Below are positions 43,150-51,773 of a stretch of DNA of 64,000 nt, in pieces (position 1 is the stretch's first letter; the number at the start of each line of letters is the position of its first letter). Origin of the DNA: Clostridiales bacterium (lineage in GTDB: Bacteria; Bacillota; Clostridia; Oscillospirales; Oscillospiraceae). The position numbers and the translations under genes are program-made. The notes below the pieces were generated by a model, which searched no databases, was not told the DNA's origin, and saw only the letters and a list, made by a program, of their open reading frames with translations. Location: positions 1 to 64,000 of the forward strand of contig SFIL01000002.1 in the NCBI GenBank assembly GCA_004556205.1, read 5' to 3'.

Positions 43150-44766
43150 ATGATTACAGTCAGCAATCTTGCGCTGCAATTCGGCGGAACATTTCTGTTT
43201 CAGCACGTTGACCTGCAATTCACGGCGGGTAACTGCTACGGCGTTATCGGCGCAAACGGCGCGGGAAAATCGACCTTTTTGAAACTCCTGTCGGGCGAGT
43301 TGGAATCGACAAAAGGCGAAATCTCCATCAAGCCGGGGCTTCGGATGTCGGTCTTAAAGCAGAATCAATTTGCTTACGATGAATATACCGTTTTGGACAC
43401 CGTTATTATGGGTAATAAGCGCCTTTATGACGTGATGAAGCAGAAGGACGCGCTTTATGCCAAGCCTGATTTTTCCGACGAGGATGGGATGCTCGCCTCG
43501 GAGCTGGAGATTGAGTTTGCCGAACTGAACGGTTGGGAAGCAGAGTCTGACGCAAGCCGCATTTTGCAGGGCTTGGACATTCCCGTGGAACTGCACGGAG
43601 ATAAAATGGCGGATACCGACGGCAGATTAAAGGTCAAGGTTCTGTTGGCGCAGGCGCTCTTCGGCAATCCCGACATTATTCTGCTCGACGAGCCGACCAA
43701 CAACCTTGATATTGAGTCGATTAACTGGCTGGAGAACTTCATCCTCGACTACGAGGACAAAGGGATGGTCATTGTTGTCAGCCATGACCGACATTTTCTC
43801 AACACCGTTTGTACGCATATTGTCGATATAGACTACGGCAAGATCAAAATGTACGTCGGCAACTATGATTTCTGGTATGAATCGAGTCAGCTCGTGCAGG
43901 CACTGATTCGCAATAAGAACAAGCGGAATGAGGAGAAAATTGCTGAACTGCAGACCTTTATCTCACGTTTTGCCGCAAATAAAGCAAAAAGCAAGCAGGC
44001 AACCGCACGCCGCCGCTTGCTTGATAAGCTGACTGTTGAGGAGATGCCCGCCTCCTCCCGCCGTTACCCCTTTGTCGGCTTTACCCGCGAGCGCGAGGTG
44101 GGCAAGGATATTTTGTTCGTCACGGAAATCTCTAAAACCGTGGACGGCGTAAAACTGCTCGACAAGGTTTCCTTTATCGTCAATAAAAACGATAAAATTG
44201 CTTTCGTGGGTGAAAATGAGGTCGCACAGACCACCATGTTCAAAATACTCATGGGCGAGATCGAGCCGGACGAAGGTACGATCAAGTGGGGCGTTTCAAC
44301 CTCGCAGAGCTATTTCCCAAAAGACAATTCCGCGTATTTTGAGGGCTGCACGGATTCTCTGATCGACTGGCTGCGGCAATTCTCCGCAAAAAAGGACGAT
44401 GTATATCTGCGCGGCTTCCTCGGGAGGATGCTCTTTTCGGGTGATGATGTGTTCAAGCCCGTGAATGTCCTATCCGGCGGCGAGAAGGTGCGCTGTATGC
44501 TCTCTAAAATGATGCTCTCGGGTGCGAATGTTCTCCTGCTCGATCAGCCGACGAACCATTTGGATATGGAATCCATTCAAGCCGTGAACAAGGGCATGAT
44601 CGCTTTCCCGGGCAATATCCTCTTTGCCAGCCATGACCATGAGCTGCTGCAATCCGTTGCAAATCGCATTATTGAATTCCGTCCGGACGGTTCTATCTGC
44701 GATCGCTTGGGCACCTATGACGATTATCTCGAGTTCCGCGCGCAGACGAAGCAGGAGACAACCTGA
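43150..44766 (+). CDS. ABC-F family ATPase (YkpA/YbiT-like) with one degenerate ATP site
   Basis: This 538-residue soluble protein has two ABC domains joined by a helical linker, and no membrane span. NBD1 has an intact Walker A GANGAGKST but a poor signature (TDGRLKVKVLL). NBD2 has a perfect LSGGEKVRC but a Walker A that lost its Lys (GENEVAQTT). The NBD1 Walker A/NBD2 signature site is therefore intact and the other is degenerate. ABC-F proteins act on the ribosomal E site in translation or antibiotic resistance. Degeneracy may be a subfamily trait. The start follows GAGGTG. Confidence 0.9.
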   Translation: MITVSNLALQFGGTFLFQHVDLQFTAGNCYGVIGANGAGKSTFLKLLSGELESTKGEISIKPGLRMSVLKQNQFAYDEYTVLDTVIMGNKRLYDVMKQKDALYAKPDFSDEDGMLASELEIEFAELNGWEAESDASRILQGLDIPVELHGDKMADTDGRLKVKVLLAQALFGNPDIILLDEPTNNLDIESINWLENFILDYEDKGMVIVVSHDRHFLNTVCTHIVDIDYGKIKMYVGNYDFWYESSQLVQALIRNKNKRNEEKIAELQTFISRFAANKAKSKQATARRRLLDKLTVEEMPASSRRYPFVGFTREREVGKDILFVTEISKTVDGVKLLDKVSFIVNKNDKIAFVGENEVAQTTMFKILMGEIEPDEGTIKWGVSTSQSYFPKDNSAYFEGCTDSLIDWLRQFSAKKDDVYLRGFLGRMLFSGDDVFKPVNVLSGGEKVRCMLSKMMLSGANVLLLDQPTNHLDMESIQAVNKGMIAFPGNILFASHDHELLQSVANRIIEFRPDGSICDRLGTYDDYLEFRAQTKQETT

Positions 44767-44784
44767 CTTTTCCTGCGCATTTCC

Positions 44785-44823
44785 GATCAAAAAAGTAAGG
44801 GACGCGTCGGTTGACGCGTCCCT
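44785..44823 (-). terminator. Terminator of the ispH/rpsA operon
   Basis: AGGGACGCGTC (44798-44808), a GGTT loop and GACGCGTCCCT (44813-44823) form an 11-bp stem followed by TTACTTTTTT on the minus strand. Confidence 0.88.
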
Positions 44824-44832
44824 TTGTCTGCT

Positions 44833-46791
44833 TTATTCAGCGGATTCTTCCTCAGCTTCCTTCTCGGCAGCCGGCTCAAGCAGAGCGCGGATGGAGAGAG
44901 AAATGCGCTTACGGTCGGTGTCGATGTCGATGATCTTAGCCTCGACCTCCTGTCCTTCGGACAGAACATCGGAGACCTTGTCCACACGGTGATCCGCAAC
45001 CTGAGAAATGTGAATCAGGCCGTCCACACCGGGCAGGATCTCGGCAAATGCGCCAAAGTCAACAATCTTAACGATCTTGACCGTGGCGACATCGCCGACT
45101 GAGAATTTCGCACAGAACTGATTCCACGGATTCATCTCCGGCGTCTTATAGCCGAGAGAGATCTTTCTCTTTTCGGGGTCAAACTTGATCACAAAGACCT
45201 CAATGGTATCGCCGACCTTAACGACCTCTTCCGGAGACTTGATGTGACCCCAGGACAGCTCAGAGATATGCACCATGCCGTCCACGCCGCCGATATCGAC
45301 GAACGCACCGTAGCTGGTCATGGACTTGACCGTGCCGGTATACTTCTTACCAACCTCGATCTCGCTCCAAAGCTTCTCCACAGCAGCCTTGCGCTCCTCG
45401 CGGGCAACGTCGCTGATGGAGCCAACGACTCTGCGGCGTGCACGGTTGAACTCGGTGATCTTCATCTTAACGGTCTGACCCTTCAGAGCAGACAGGTCGC
45501 CACCCTTCGGAACACCAGTGCGGGAAGCGGGAATGAAGACGCGGACGCCCTTGACATTTGCAACGACGCCACCCTTGTTCTCCTCGGTGATGACGCCTTC
45601 AACGACTGTCTTGTTCTCACAAGCGGCCTCAACGTCATCCCAAACCTTCATACCCTCAAGCTTCTTCTTGCTGAGCTGGACAGTGCCCTCTTGATCGTTG
45701 ACACGGACGACAAAAACTTCGATCTCGTCGCCGACCTTCAAAACGTCCTCGGGCTTAACAGTGGGATCTGCGCTGACTTCGTCATACGGGATGTAACCGG
45801 CATGTTTGGTGCCGAGGTCTACTTGAACTTCGGTTGTTCCGATTGCGGTAACGGTGCCAAGAACCTTATCTCCTGTATTTAAAGTCTTGATGGAGTTTTC
45901 GAGCAGCTCCTCAAAGCTCTCCTCTGCAACTGCATCAACATTGGTAATTTCGCTCATAGTCTGATTGACCTCCTTTATAATCCACGCAGGTGTCGAAGCA
46001 CCCGCTGTGATGCCAATGTGGTTCAGGCCCCGATATGCGTCAAGCTTAAGCTCGTCCGCGCAATCGACAAGCTCAACCTTTGCGCAATGTTCTGCGCAGA
46101 TATGCGCCAAGCGCCCCGTGTTGGAGCTGTTGCGGTCACCAACGACGATTACCGCATCGCATTCGGCGGCAAGTGTCGCCGCCTCGCGCTGTCGATTTTC
46201 GGTTGCCTTGCATATTGTATCAAAGATTTCGTGATTTGTACACACTTTTTTTATGATTTTCTTGCAGGAATCCCACAAAAATTGCGTACTGGTCGTTTGT
46301 GAGACGACCGTCACGGGAATATTTACATTTTCCGGCGACTCCGTCAGCCATTTTTCGAGCGCTTCCGCGCTTGGAAACACTAACGGATGCTCGCACCAGC
46401 CCGCAATTGCCCGCACCTCCGGATGTGTCGGTGTGCCGATGATCACAGGCTGTCTGCCCTGCTCCTCTGCTTTGGAGACGATGCCATGAATGCGCTTGAC
46501 CGAAGGGCAGGTTGCGTCTACGATCTCGACGTTTTTTGCGTTCAAGGCCTCATAGGTCGCCCTTGGAATTCCGTGGGAGCGGATAATCACGGTGCAGCCG
46601 TCGGGGATTTCCTCCACACGAGAGATTTCCTTAACGCCGAGTTCCTCAAAATGGCTGACCAAATGCCGATTATGAGCGATCGGTCCAAGGGTGACGGCAT
46701 GCTTTCCGTCGCGAATCGCCTGCTCAACAAGCTCGACGGCACGCTTTACGCCGTAACAAAAGCCCGCAGTGTCGGCAACCGTCAGCTTCAT
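44833..46791 (-). CDS. ispH: IspH-ribosomal protein S1 fusion
   Basis: In this 652-residue protein, residues 1 to about 280 are 4-hydroxy-3-methylbut-2-enyl diphosphate reductase, with the [4Fe-4S] cysteines in TAGFCYGVKRAV, VDATCPSV and EIFDTICKATENRQ, and the last step of the MEP pathway. Residues about 300-640 hold four S1 RNA-binding repeats (GAFVDIGGVDGMVHISELSWG, GAFAEILPGVDGLIHISQVA), the ribosomal S1 part. This fusion is known in clostridia. Its ATG overlaps the plsC stop by 4 nt, following the cmk-plsC-ispH order. Confidence 0.96.
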   Translation of the reverse strand: MKLTVADTAGFCYGVKRAVELVEQAIRDGKHAVTLGPIAHNRHLVSHFEELGVKEISRVEEIPDGCTVIIRSHGIPRATYEALNAKNVEIVDATCPSVKRIHGIVSKAEEQGRQPVIIGTPTHPEVRAIAGWCEHPLVFPSAEALEKWLTESPENVNIPVTVVSQTTSTQFLWDSCKKIIKKVCTNHEIFDTICKATENRQREAATLAAECDAVIVVGDRNSSNTGRLAHICAEHCAKVELVDCADELKLDAYRGLNHIGITAGASTPAWIIKEVNQTMSEITNVDAVAEESFEELLENSIKTLNTGDKVLGTVTAIGTTEVQVDLGTKHAGYIPYDEVSADPTVKPEDVLKVGDEIEVFVVRVNDQEGTVQLSKKKLEGMKVWDDVEAACENKTVVEGVITEENKGGVVANVKGVRVFIPASRTGVPKGGDLSALKGQTVKMKITEFNRARRRVVGSISDVAREERKAAVEKLWSEIEVGKKYTGTVKSMTSYGAFVDIGGVDGMVHISELSWGHIKSPEEVVKVGDTIEVFVIKFDPEKRKISLGYKTPEMNPWNQFCAKFSVGDVATVKIVKIVDFGAFAEILPGVDGLIHISQVADHRVDKVSDVLSEGQEVEAKIIDIDTDRKRISLSIRALLEPAAEKEAEEESAE

Positions 46792-47393
46792 GCTTTCTCC
46801 CCCAGTGCGTAGATTTTCTGCATCAGTTCTGCTGTAAGCTGCTCCAACTCCTCCGGTGTCGGTTTTGCGCCCTCATACGTCGGAAGATACGGTTCACCGT
46901 AGATCAGCTTTACAGGCTGCCAAAAATGCTTTTTGGTGGAAAGATAGATCGGCACAACGGGCACTTTCATGCGTGTTGCGATCATGATCGCGCCGCTGTG
47001 CGGCTCGGAGGTTTTTCCCTTCTTAATGCGTGTTCCCTCGGGGAAAATCAAAACCTTATCGTTATTTTTCAGCGTTTGCATCGCAGTCTTGATTGCGCCG
47101 ATATCGGCATGCCCGCGATCAACGGGGAAAGCGCCGAGCTTCTTGTAAAGACAACCGAGCAGAGGCTTTTCCAGCAGTTCCATCTTCGCCATAGAGCGCG
47201 GAAGCCTCTGGCATTTTCCGAACACGATGACCCAAATCGGATCGGAAAAGGCGCTGTGATTGCAGCAGAGCATTGCCGCACCCTTTGGCAGATTTTCGCG
47301 TCCTCGGATATGCACGATCGGATGCATAAATCGAAGACAGCAACGCAGAAACGCACAAATAAAGCGATAACTCCAACCCTCTACAGGCTTCAT
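46788..47393 (-). CDS. plsC: 1-acylglycerol-3-phosphate acyltransferase
   Basis: This 201-residue membrane-associated enzyme has the HX4D motif in CNHSAFSDP and the FPEGTR motif. It acylates lysophosphatidate to phosphatidate in phospholipid synthesis. It overlaps cmk by ATGA (47390-47393) and ispH by ATGA, so the three are coupled. Confidence 0.94.
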   Translation of the reverse strand: MKPVEGWSYRFICAFLRCCLRFMHPIVHIRGRENLPKGAAMLCCNHSAFSDPIWVIVFGKCQRLPRSMAKMELLEKPLLGCLYKKLGAFPVDRGHADIGAIKTAMQTLKNNDKVLIFPEGTRIKKGKTSEPHSGAIMIATRMKVPVVPIYLSTKKHFWQPVKLIYGEPYLPTYEGAKPTPEELEQLTAELMQKIYALGEKA

Positions 47394-48070
47394 AATCCAA
47401 GCTTCTCCCGAATAATCTTTGTAGTCTCATCAACGCTTTGCACAAGTGTGAGCGAGGAGGTGTCCAACAATACGGCATCCTCCGCGCGGCGCAGCGGCGC
47501 GATTTTTCGGTGCATATCGCGGTAATCGCGTTCCTCAATTTCCCGCAGGACATCATCAAGCCGTGTGTCAATTCCCTTCTCGCGAAGCTCTTTGCAACGT
47601 CTTGCAGCACGGGTTTCGGCTGACGCGGTCAGATAGATCTTTACGTCAGCCTCCGGCAGCACGACCGTGCCGATATCGCGCCCATCCATAATCACGCTGT
47701 TGCTGCGCGCAACCGCGCGTTGTGTTTCCAATAGAAACTCGCGCACGGCGGGCAATGCGGAAACGCGGGAAGCCGCCTCGGATATCTCCGGCGTCCGAAT
47801 TCGATCGGTAACGTCATCCCCATTCAGATAATTATGCTGTACGCCGTCCTGCCATTGAAGCTCGACCCGTGTTTCCTTCAGCAGCACACCGATCGCCGCT
47901 TCGTCCGCGCAGGAAAGACCGCGCTCAGAAACGGCAAGCGCTACCGTGCGATATATCGAGCCGGTATCGACGTAAACGAACCCGAGAGCTTCGGCGGTGC
48001 GGCGTGCAACCGTGCTCTTTCCCGCGCCCGCAGGTCCGTCAATCGCGACATTAAAAAAACGATTCTTCAT
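47390..48070 (-). CDS. cmk: Cytidylate kinase
   Basis: This 226-residue kinase starts at MKNRFFNVAIDGPAGAGKST. The ATG at 48070 has GGAG 6 nt upstream, which is preferred to a TTG at 48082. The P-loop is GPAGAGKST, and the CMP-binding region is VDTGSIYRTVAL and IMDGRDIGTVVLPEAD. It phosphorylates CMP and dCMP. It heads the cmk-plsC-ispH/rpsA group. Confidence 0.95.
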   Translation of the reverse strand: MKNRFFNVAIDGPAGAGKSTVARRTAEALGFVYVDTGSIYRTVALAVSERGLSCADEAAIGVLLKETRVELQWQDGVQHNYLNGDDVTDRIRTPEISEAASRVSALPAVREFLLETQRAVARSNSVIMDGRDIGTVVLPEADVKIYLTASAETRAARRCKELREKGIDTRLDDVLREIEERDYRDMHRKIAPLRRAEDAVLLDTSSLTLVQSVDETTKIIREKLGL

Positions 48071-48186
48071 AAGAAGCTCCAAAAAACATGATTCACCGCT
48101 TCGCTGTCCGTGCGTGCCGAAAGCAGGCTGCCCCGCGAAACAATTAATGCAAAAATTTTATACGATTTTGCCGCTTTTGTCAACCT

Positions 48187-48978
48187 TCATTTTGCATAGA
48201 GCCGCCCGACGAGACGGTTAAGCACTCCACACGGGAGCACCTTGCACAGCAAGCACACACAACGATAAGAAAATCCGACGGTATAAAGCGGCTTCACGCG
48301 CTGCTTAAGCGCAATTTTACATATAAAATCTCCCACGCGCGCGGGAGGCATTCCGTTTTTTTCATCGCGCTCCATCCGCGCAACACTGCGCGCGATTCTA
48401 CCCTCATATACATCATCACCGCAGAATGTCTTTTTCCGCGCGGCGGTGAATGCAGTATGAATATCACCCGGCTGTACCGCCGTGACGCTGATTCTAAAGG
48501 GGCGCACCTCGTTTGCAAGCGCAAAGGTATAGGAATTAATTGCCGCTTTCGAAGCAGAATAAAAGGTCTGAAACGGAATTGCAACCGGCGCGGCAACAGA
48601 ACTGACATTCACAATTCTTCCGCTCCCCTGCGCACGCATAAGCGGCAAAACCGCCTTGCAGACGTTGACCATACCAAAAAAATTCACATCAAATTGCTTT
48701 TTTGCGTCCTCTGAAGCGGTGAATTCCGTTGCACCGGAAATTCCAAAGCCTGCACAGTTGACGAGAATATCGACCCGCCCTTCGTGTGCGTATAGCTCCG
48801 CAACAGCTTTTTTGACATCAGCTTCTTTCGTTACATCTGCGCGCAGATGCAGAACAGATGGTGTTTCCGCGCTTCTTCGGCTCATGGTGTAAACGCGGCA
48901 GCCGGCCTTTTGAAAAGCCTGCGCAGCCGCAAAACCGATGCCGGAGCTTCCACCGGTAATCAATACGACTTTTGCCAT
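48187..48978 (-). CDS. Short-chain dehydrogenase/reductase
   Basis: This 263-residue SDR starts at MAKVVLITGGSSGIGFAAA (site GAGGGG). It has the NAD(P) motif GGSSGIG, NCAG, the catalytic Ser in VNVSSVAAP and Tyr/Lys in FYSASKAAI. The C-terminal 60 or so residues contain a Cys-rich hydrophobic segment (YRCVCLLCKVLPCGVL). It is a cytoplasmic or membrane-edge oxidoreductase of unknown substrate. It starts 15 nt after yhiN. Confidence 0.9.
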   Translation of the reverse strand: MAKVVLITGGSSGIGFAAAQAFQKAGCRVYTMSRRSAETPSVLHLRADVTKEADVKKAVAELYAHEGRVDILVNCAGFGISGATEFTASEDAKKQFDVNFFGMVNVCKAVLPLMRAQGSGRIVNVSSVAAPVAIPFQTFYSASKAAINSYTFALANEVRPFRISVTAVQPGDIHTAFTAARKKTFCGDDVYEGRIARSVARMERDEKNGMPPARVGDFICKIALKQRVKPLYTVGFSYRCVCLLCKVLPCGVLNRLVGRLYAK

Positions 48979-48992
48979 TTTCCCCTCACGTC

Positions 48993-50219
48993 TTATTCCA
49001 AAGCATTTGCCGCCGCGTATGCCGTAGACCACGCGATTTGCAGATTAAAGCCTCCTGTGTAGGCATCACAATCAATGATCTCGCCCGCGAAAAAGAGCCC
49101 GTCGATCAGTTTGGATTGCATTGTTTTCGGGTCAATCTCACGGGTGCTGATACCGCCGCGTGTAATGATCGCTTCCTCGACGGGGCGTTTTCCGAGGATA
49201 CGGATCGAAAAGCGTTTTGTCTGCTCCAAAAGCGTGCGGCGCTGTGTTTTCGTCAGGGTGTTGGCGCGCTGCATCGGGTCAATGCCCGCACGCGCAAGCA
49301 GAACGGGAATCATGGAATGCGGGAAGAGGTCCGCAAGAGCATTTTCCATACTGCGATTTGCATACTTTTCAAAATCGCGCAAAAAACGGGCATCAAGCTT
49401 TCCTTCGTCAAGGGCAGGTTTAAGGTCTAACAGGACGGTATAGCTTTCATCGTCCTTTAGGTGTGCAGAAGCAGACAGCGCCATCGGTCCCGAGATGCCA
49501 AAATGGGTGAATAAAAGCTCTCCGAAATCTTTGAAAACCGTTTTCCCCTTTCTGTCCAACAGCTTCAGTTCGGTATTTCTGAGGGAAAGGCCCTGCATTT
49601 TTGCGCAGTCCTCCTCCGCAGACAGAGGTACAAGAGAACCGACCGGCGGCACGACGGTATGCCCGAGCGATTGCGCAAAACGGTAACCGTCACCCGTCGA
49701 GCCTGTCAGGGGATAGGACGCGCCGCCTGTGCACAAAACTACCTGCTTGCAGGAAATCAATCCGCTTGTTGTTTTGACTGCGGCAATTCTCCCCTCCTGT
49801 GTCAGAAGCGCGGTAACCGTCTCCTGCCTGCGCTGCACGCCGAGGGTGTGCATTTGCCTTTCCAAAACAGAGATAATATCTGCCGAGCGATCGGAGCACG
49901 GAAATACGCGGTTGCCGCGTTCAACCTTGAGCGGGCAGCCGTTTTCTTCAAAAAAAGCCATCGTCCGTTCGGGAGGAAAGGCGGAAATGCTGCTGAATAA
50001 AAACCGTGCGTTGCGCGGAATGTTCTTAATGACCTCCTCGGCGGAGCAAGCGTTCGTAACATTACAGCGACCCTTGCCGGTAATGGCAAGCTTCTTGCCC
50101 AAACGGTCGTTTTTTTCCAGCAGCAGGACGCGCAGTCCACGCGAGGCAGCAGTCACCGCAGCAAACATTCCGGCTGCTCCTCCGCCGACAATCACAACAT
50201 CATTTGCTGTTTTTTTCAT
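48993..50219 (-). CDS. FAD-dependent flavoprotein of the YhiN/HI0933 family
   Basis: This 408-residue protein has the dinucleotide motif VVIVGGGAAGMFAA, TGKGRCNVTNAC, a CTGGASYPLTGSTGDGYRFA central motif and a C-terminal GGFNLQIAWSTAYAAANAL. The family resembles BaiN/YhiN flavoproteins, and its reaction is unknown or bile-acid related. Two in-frame ATGs fit, at 50219 and 50225. Neither has a clear ribosome site. It overlaps murR by about 20 nt. Confidence 0.9.
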   Translation of the reverse strand: MKKTANDVVIVGGGAAGMFAAVTAASRGLRVLLLEKNDRLGKKLAITGKGRCNVTNACSAEEVIKNIPRNARFLFSSISAFPPERTMAFFEENGCPLKVERGNRVFPCSDRSADIISVLERQMHTLGVQRRQETVTALLTQEGRIAAVKTTSGLISCKQVVLCTGGASYPLTGSTGDGYRFAQSLGHTVVPPVGSLVPLSAEEDCAKMQGLSLRNTELKLLDRKGKTVFKDFGELLFTHFGISGPMALSASAHLKDDESYTVLLDLKPALDEGKLDARFLRDFEKYANRSMENALADLFPHSMIPVLLARAGIDPMQRANTLTKTQRRTLLEQTKRFSIRILGKRPVEEAIITRGGISTREIDPKTMQSKLIDGLFFAGEIIDCDAYTGGFNLQIAWSTAYAAANALE

Positions 50220-51063
50220 AGACATGATATGTATCCCAGATTTCTTCCAATTTTTCAAAGGTCTGCTTCGTTTCCGTTTTACGACGGGAGGCAACGGCAA
50301 CCAACAGAGCGTTGATCACACTCATGGGCGCGGTCATCGAATCGATCAGCGAGATCGCATTACTGCCCGCAAGCAGCAGACAATCCGCGTTTATTGCGAT
50401 CGGTGAGCCGACACCGTCCGTCAGCGCAATCGTATGTGCGCCTGCCGCCGATGCAAGGCGCACAGCCTCAACCGTTGCGGTGCAGTAACGCGGAAAGCTG
50501 ATGCCGACCAATACATCCTGCGGTGAGATACGCGCCGCCTGCTCCAACGCTTCGCTCGCAGAGGTTTCTCCAATCAACCGAACATCCTCCAGCATATAGC
50601 GAAGATAATAGAATAGAAAGGTCGCGAGCGGCGCAGATGCTCGCGCACCGATGACGTAGACGCTTCTTGCGGCAAGCAGCATTTCGACCGCAGACGCGAA
50701 TTGCGCTTCGTCAATCGTGTGCAAGGTCGCGCGAATGTGTTCGGCATCCGCACGCAAAACGGCGGAAAGCACGTTTTCCTGCGACATACGGTTCTCGCCC
50801 GCTTCAAGACGCTGCGGTGCCGTCAGGCGGTTGAGGACAATCTCCTGCAGCGCTTTCTGCATCTCGGGATAGCCATCATAGCCGAGCTGCGCCGCAAAGC
50901 GAACCACGGTAGATTCCGACGCCTGTACAGTCTTCCCGAGAACGCTCGCCGTCTGAAACGCTGCCTTATCATATGACTCCAAGATATACGAAGCAATGCG
51001 CCGCTGACTCTTGGAGAAGGTATTCATTTTACTATGTATGACGGAAAGAATGTCCTGCGTCAT
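50200..51063 (-). CDS. MurR/RpiR-family transcriptional regulator
   Basis: This 287-residue protein has an N-terminal HTH_6 domain (SKSQRRIASYIL, then VQASESTVVRFAAQLGYDGYPEMQ), and a C-terminal SIS sugar-phosphate-binding domain (VYVIGARASAPLATFLFYYL, LVGISFPRYCTATVEAV). It should bind DNA in response to an amino-sugar phosphate. It overlaps rluB by ATGA and has GAGGAGG. No sugar operon is next to it, so its targets are probably elsewhere. Confidence 0.9.
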   Translation of the reverse strand: MTQDILSVIHSKMNTFSKSQRRIASYILESYDKAAFQTASVLGKTVQASESTVVRFAAQLGYDGYPEMQKALQEIVLNRLTAPQRLEAGENRMSQENVLSAVLRADAEHIRATLHTIDEAQFASAVEMLLAARSVYVIGARASAPLATFLFYYLRYMLEDVRLIGETSASEALEQAARISPQDVLVGISFPRYCTATVEAVRLASAAGAHTIALTDGVGSPIAINADCLLLAGSNAISLIDSMTAPMSVINALLVAVASRRKTETKQTFEKLEEIWDTYHVYEKNSK

Positions 51064-51773
51064 AAGCCGACCTCCTCACGCAGGGCATTAAGCTCCTGCA
51101 CTGTCAGATGCCGCCACTTACCGACCGCAAGCGCTCCGAGGCGAAGGCTTCCCTCCTGCACTCTGCAAAGGCGCGCGACCGTCAGCCCTGCCGCCTCGCA
51201 CATCCTGCGAATCTGGCGATTGCGACCCTCATGAATCGTAATTTCAAAGGTCGCCTTATCCCCGCTCTCGCGGAGCTTCTTGACCAGCGGCGGCGCAATC
51301 GGTCTTCCGTCAAGGACAATCGGGCGCGAAAGCAGCTCCTGTGCCGTATCAAGCTTCCCTCGTACCGTGACCTCATAGACCTTTTCAATCTTTCCGCGCG
51401 GGTGCATCAGGCGTTCGGCAAGGGCACCGTCGTTTGTAAAAAGCAGTAAGCCCTCGGATTGACTGTCTAAACGCCCCACGGGATAAACGCGGCAGCCGCA
51501 ATCAACGAGTGAAGCGGCTGTTCTGCGCCCGCGTTCATCCGAAAGTGTTGTCACATAGCCGCGCGGCTTATACAGCATCAGGCAGACCGTCTCTGCACGC
51601 TCGGGCAAAGGCGCGCCGTCAACACAGATGCGATCTTGCTCTGCATCGGCGGTCTGCCCGAGCACGGCAATCCTGCCGTTAACCGTAACACGTCCCTGCA
51701 AAATCAGAGTCTCAGCCGCACGACGGGACGCAATGCCGTGTGCCGATAGAATCTTCTGTAAGCGCTCCGCCAT
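51060..51773 (-). CDS. rluB: Pseudouridine synthase RluB family
   Basis: This 237-residue protein has an N-terminal S4 RNA-binding domain (AERLQKILSAHGIASRRAAETL) and a catalytic core with Asp in YPVGRLDSQSEGLLLFTNDG. It makes pseudouridine in 23S rRNA. The start at 51773 has GGAGG at a spacing of 6 nt. A more upstream ATG at 51779 sits on that site. The gene overlaps the dac gene by 62 nt. Confidence 0.92.
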   Translation of the reverse strand: MAERLQKILSAHGIASRRAAETLILQGRVTVNGRIAVLGQTADAEQDRICVDGAPLPERAETVCLMLYKPRGYVTTLSDERGRRTAASLVDCGCRVYPVGRLDSQSEGLLLFTNDGALAERLMHPRGKIEKVYEVTVRGKLDTAQELLSRPIVLDGRPIAPPLVKKLRESGDKATFEITIHEGRNRQIRRMCEAAGLTVARLCRVQEGSLRLGALAVGKWRHLTVQELNALREEVGL

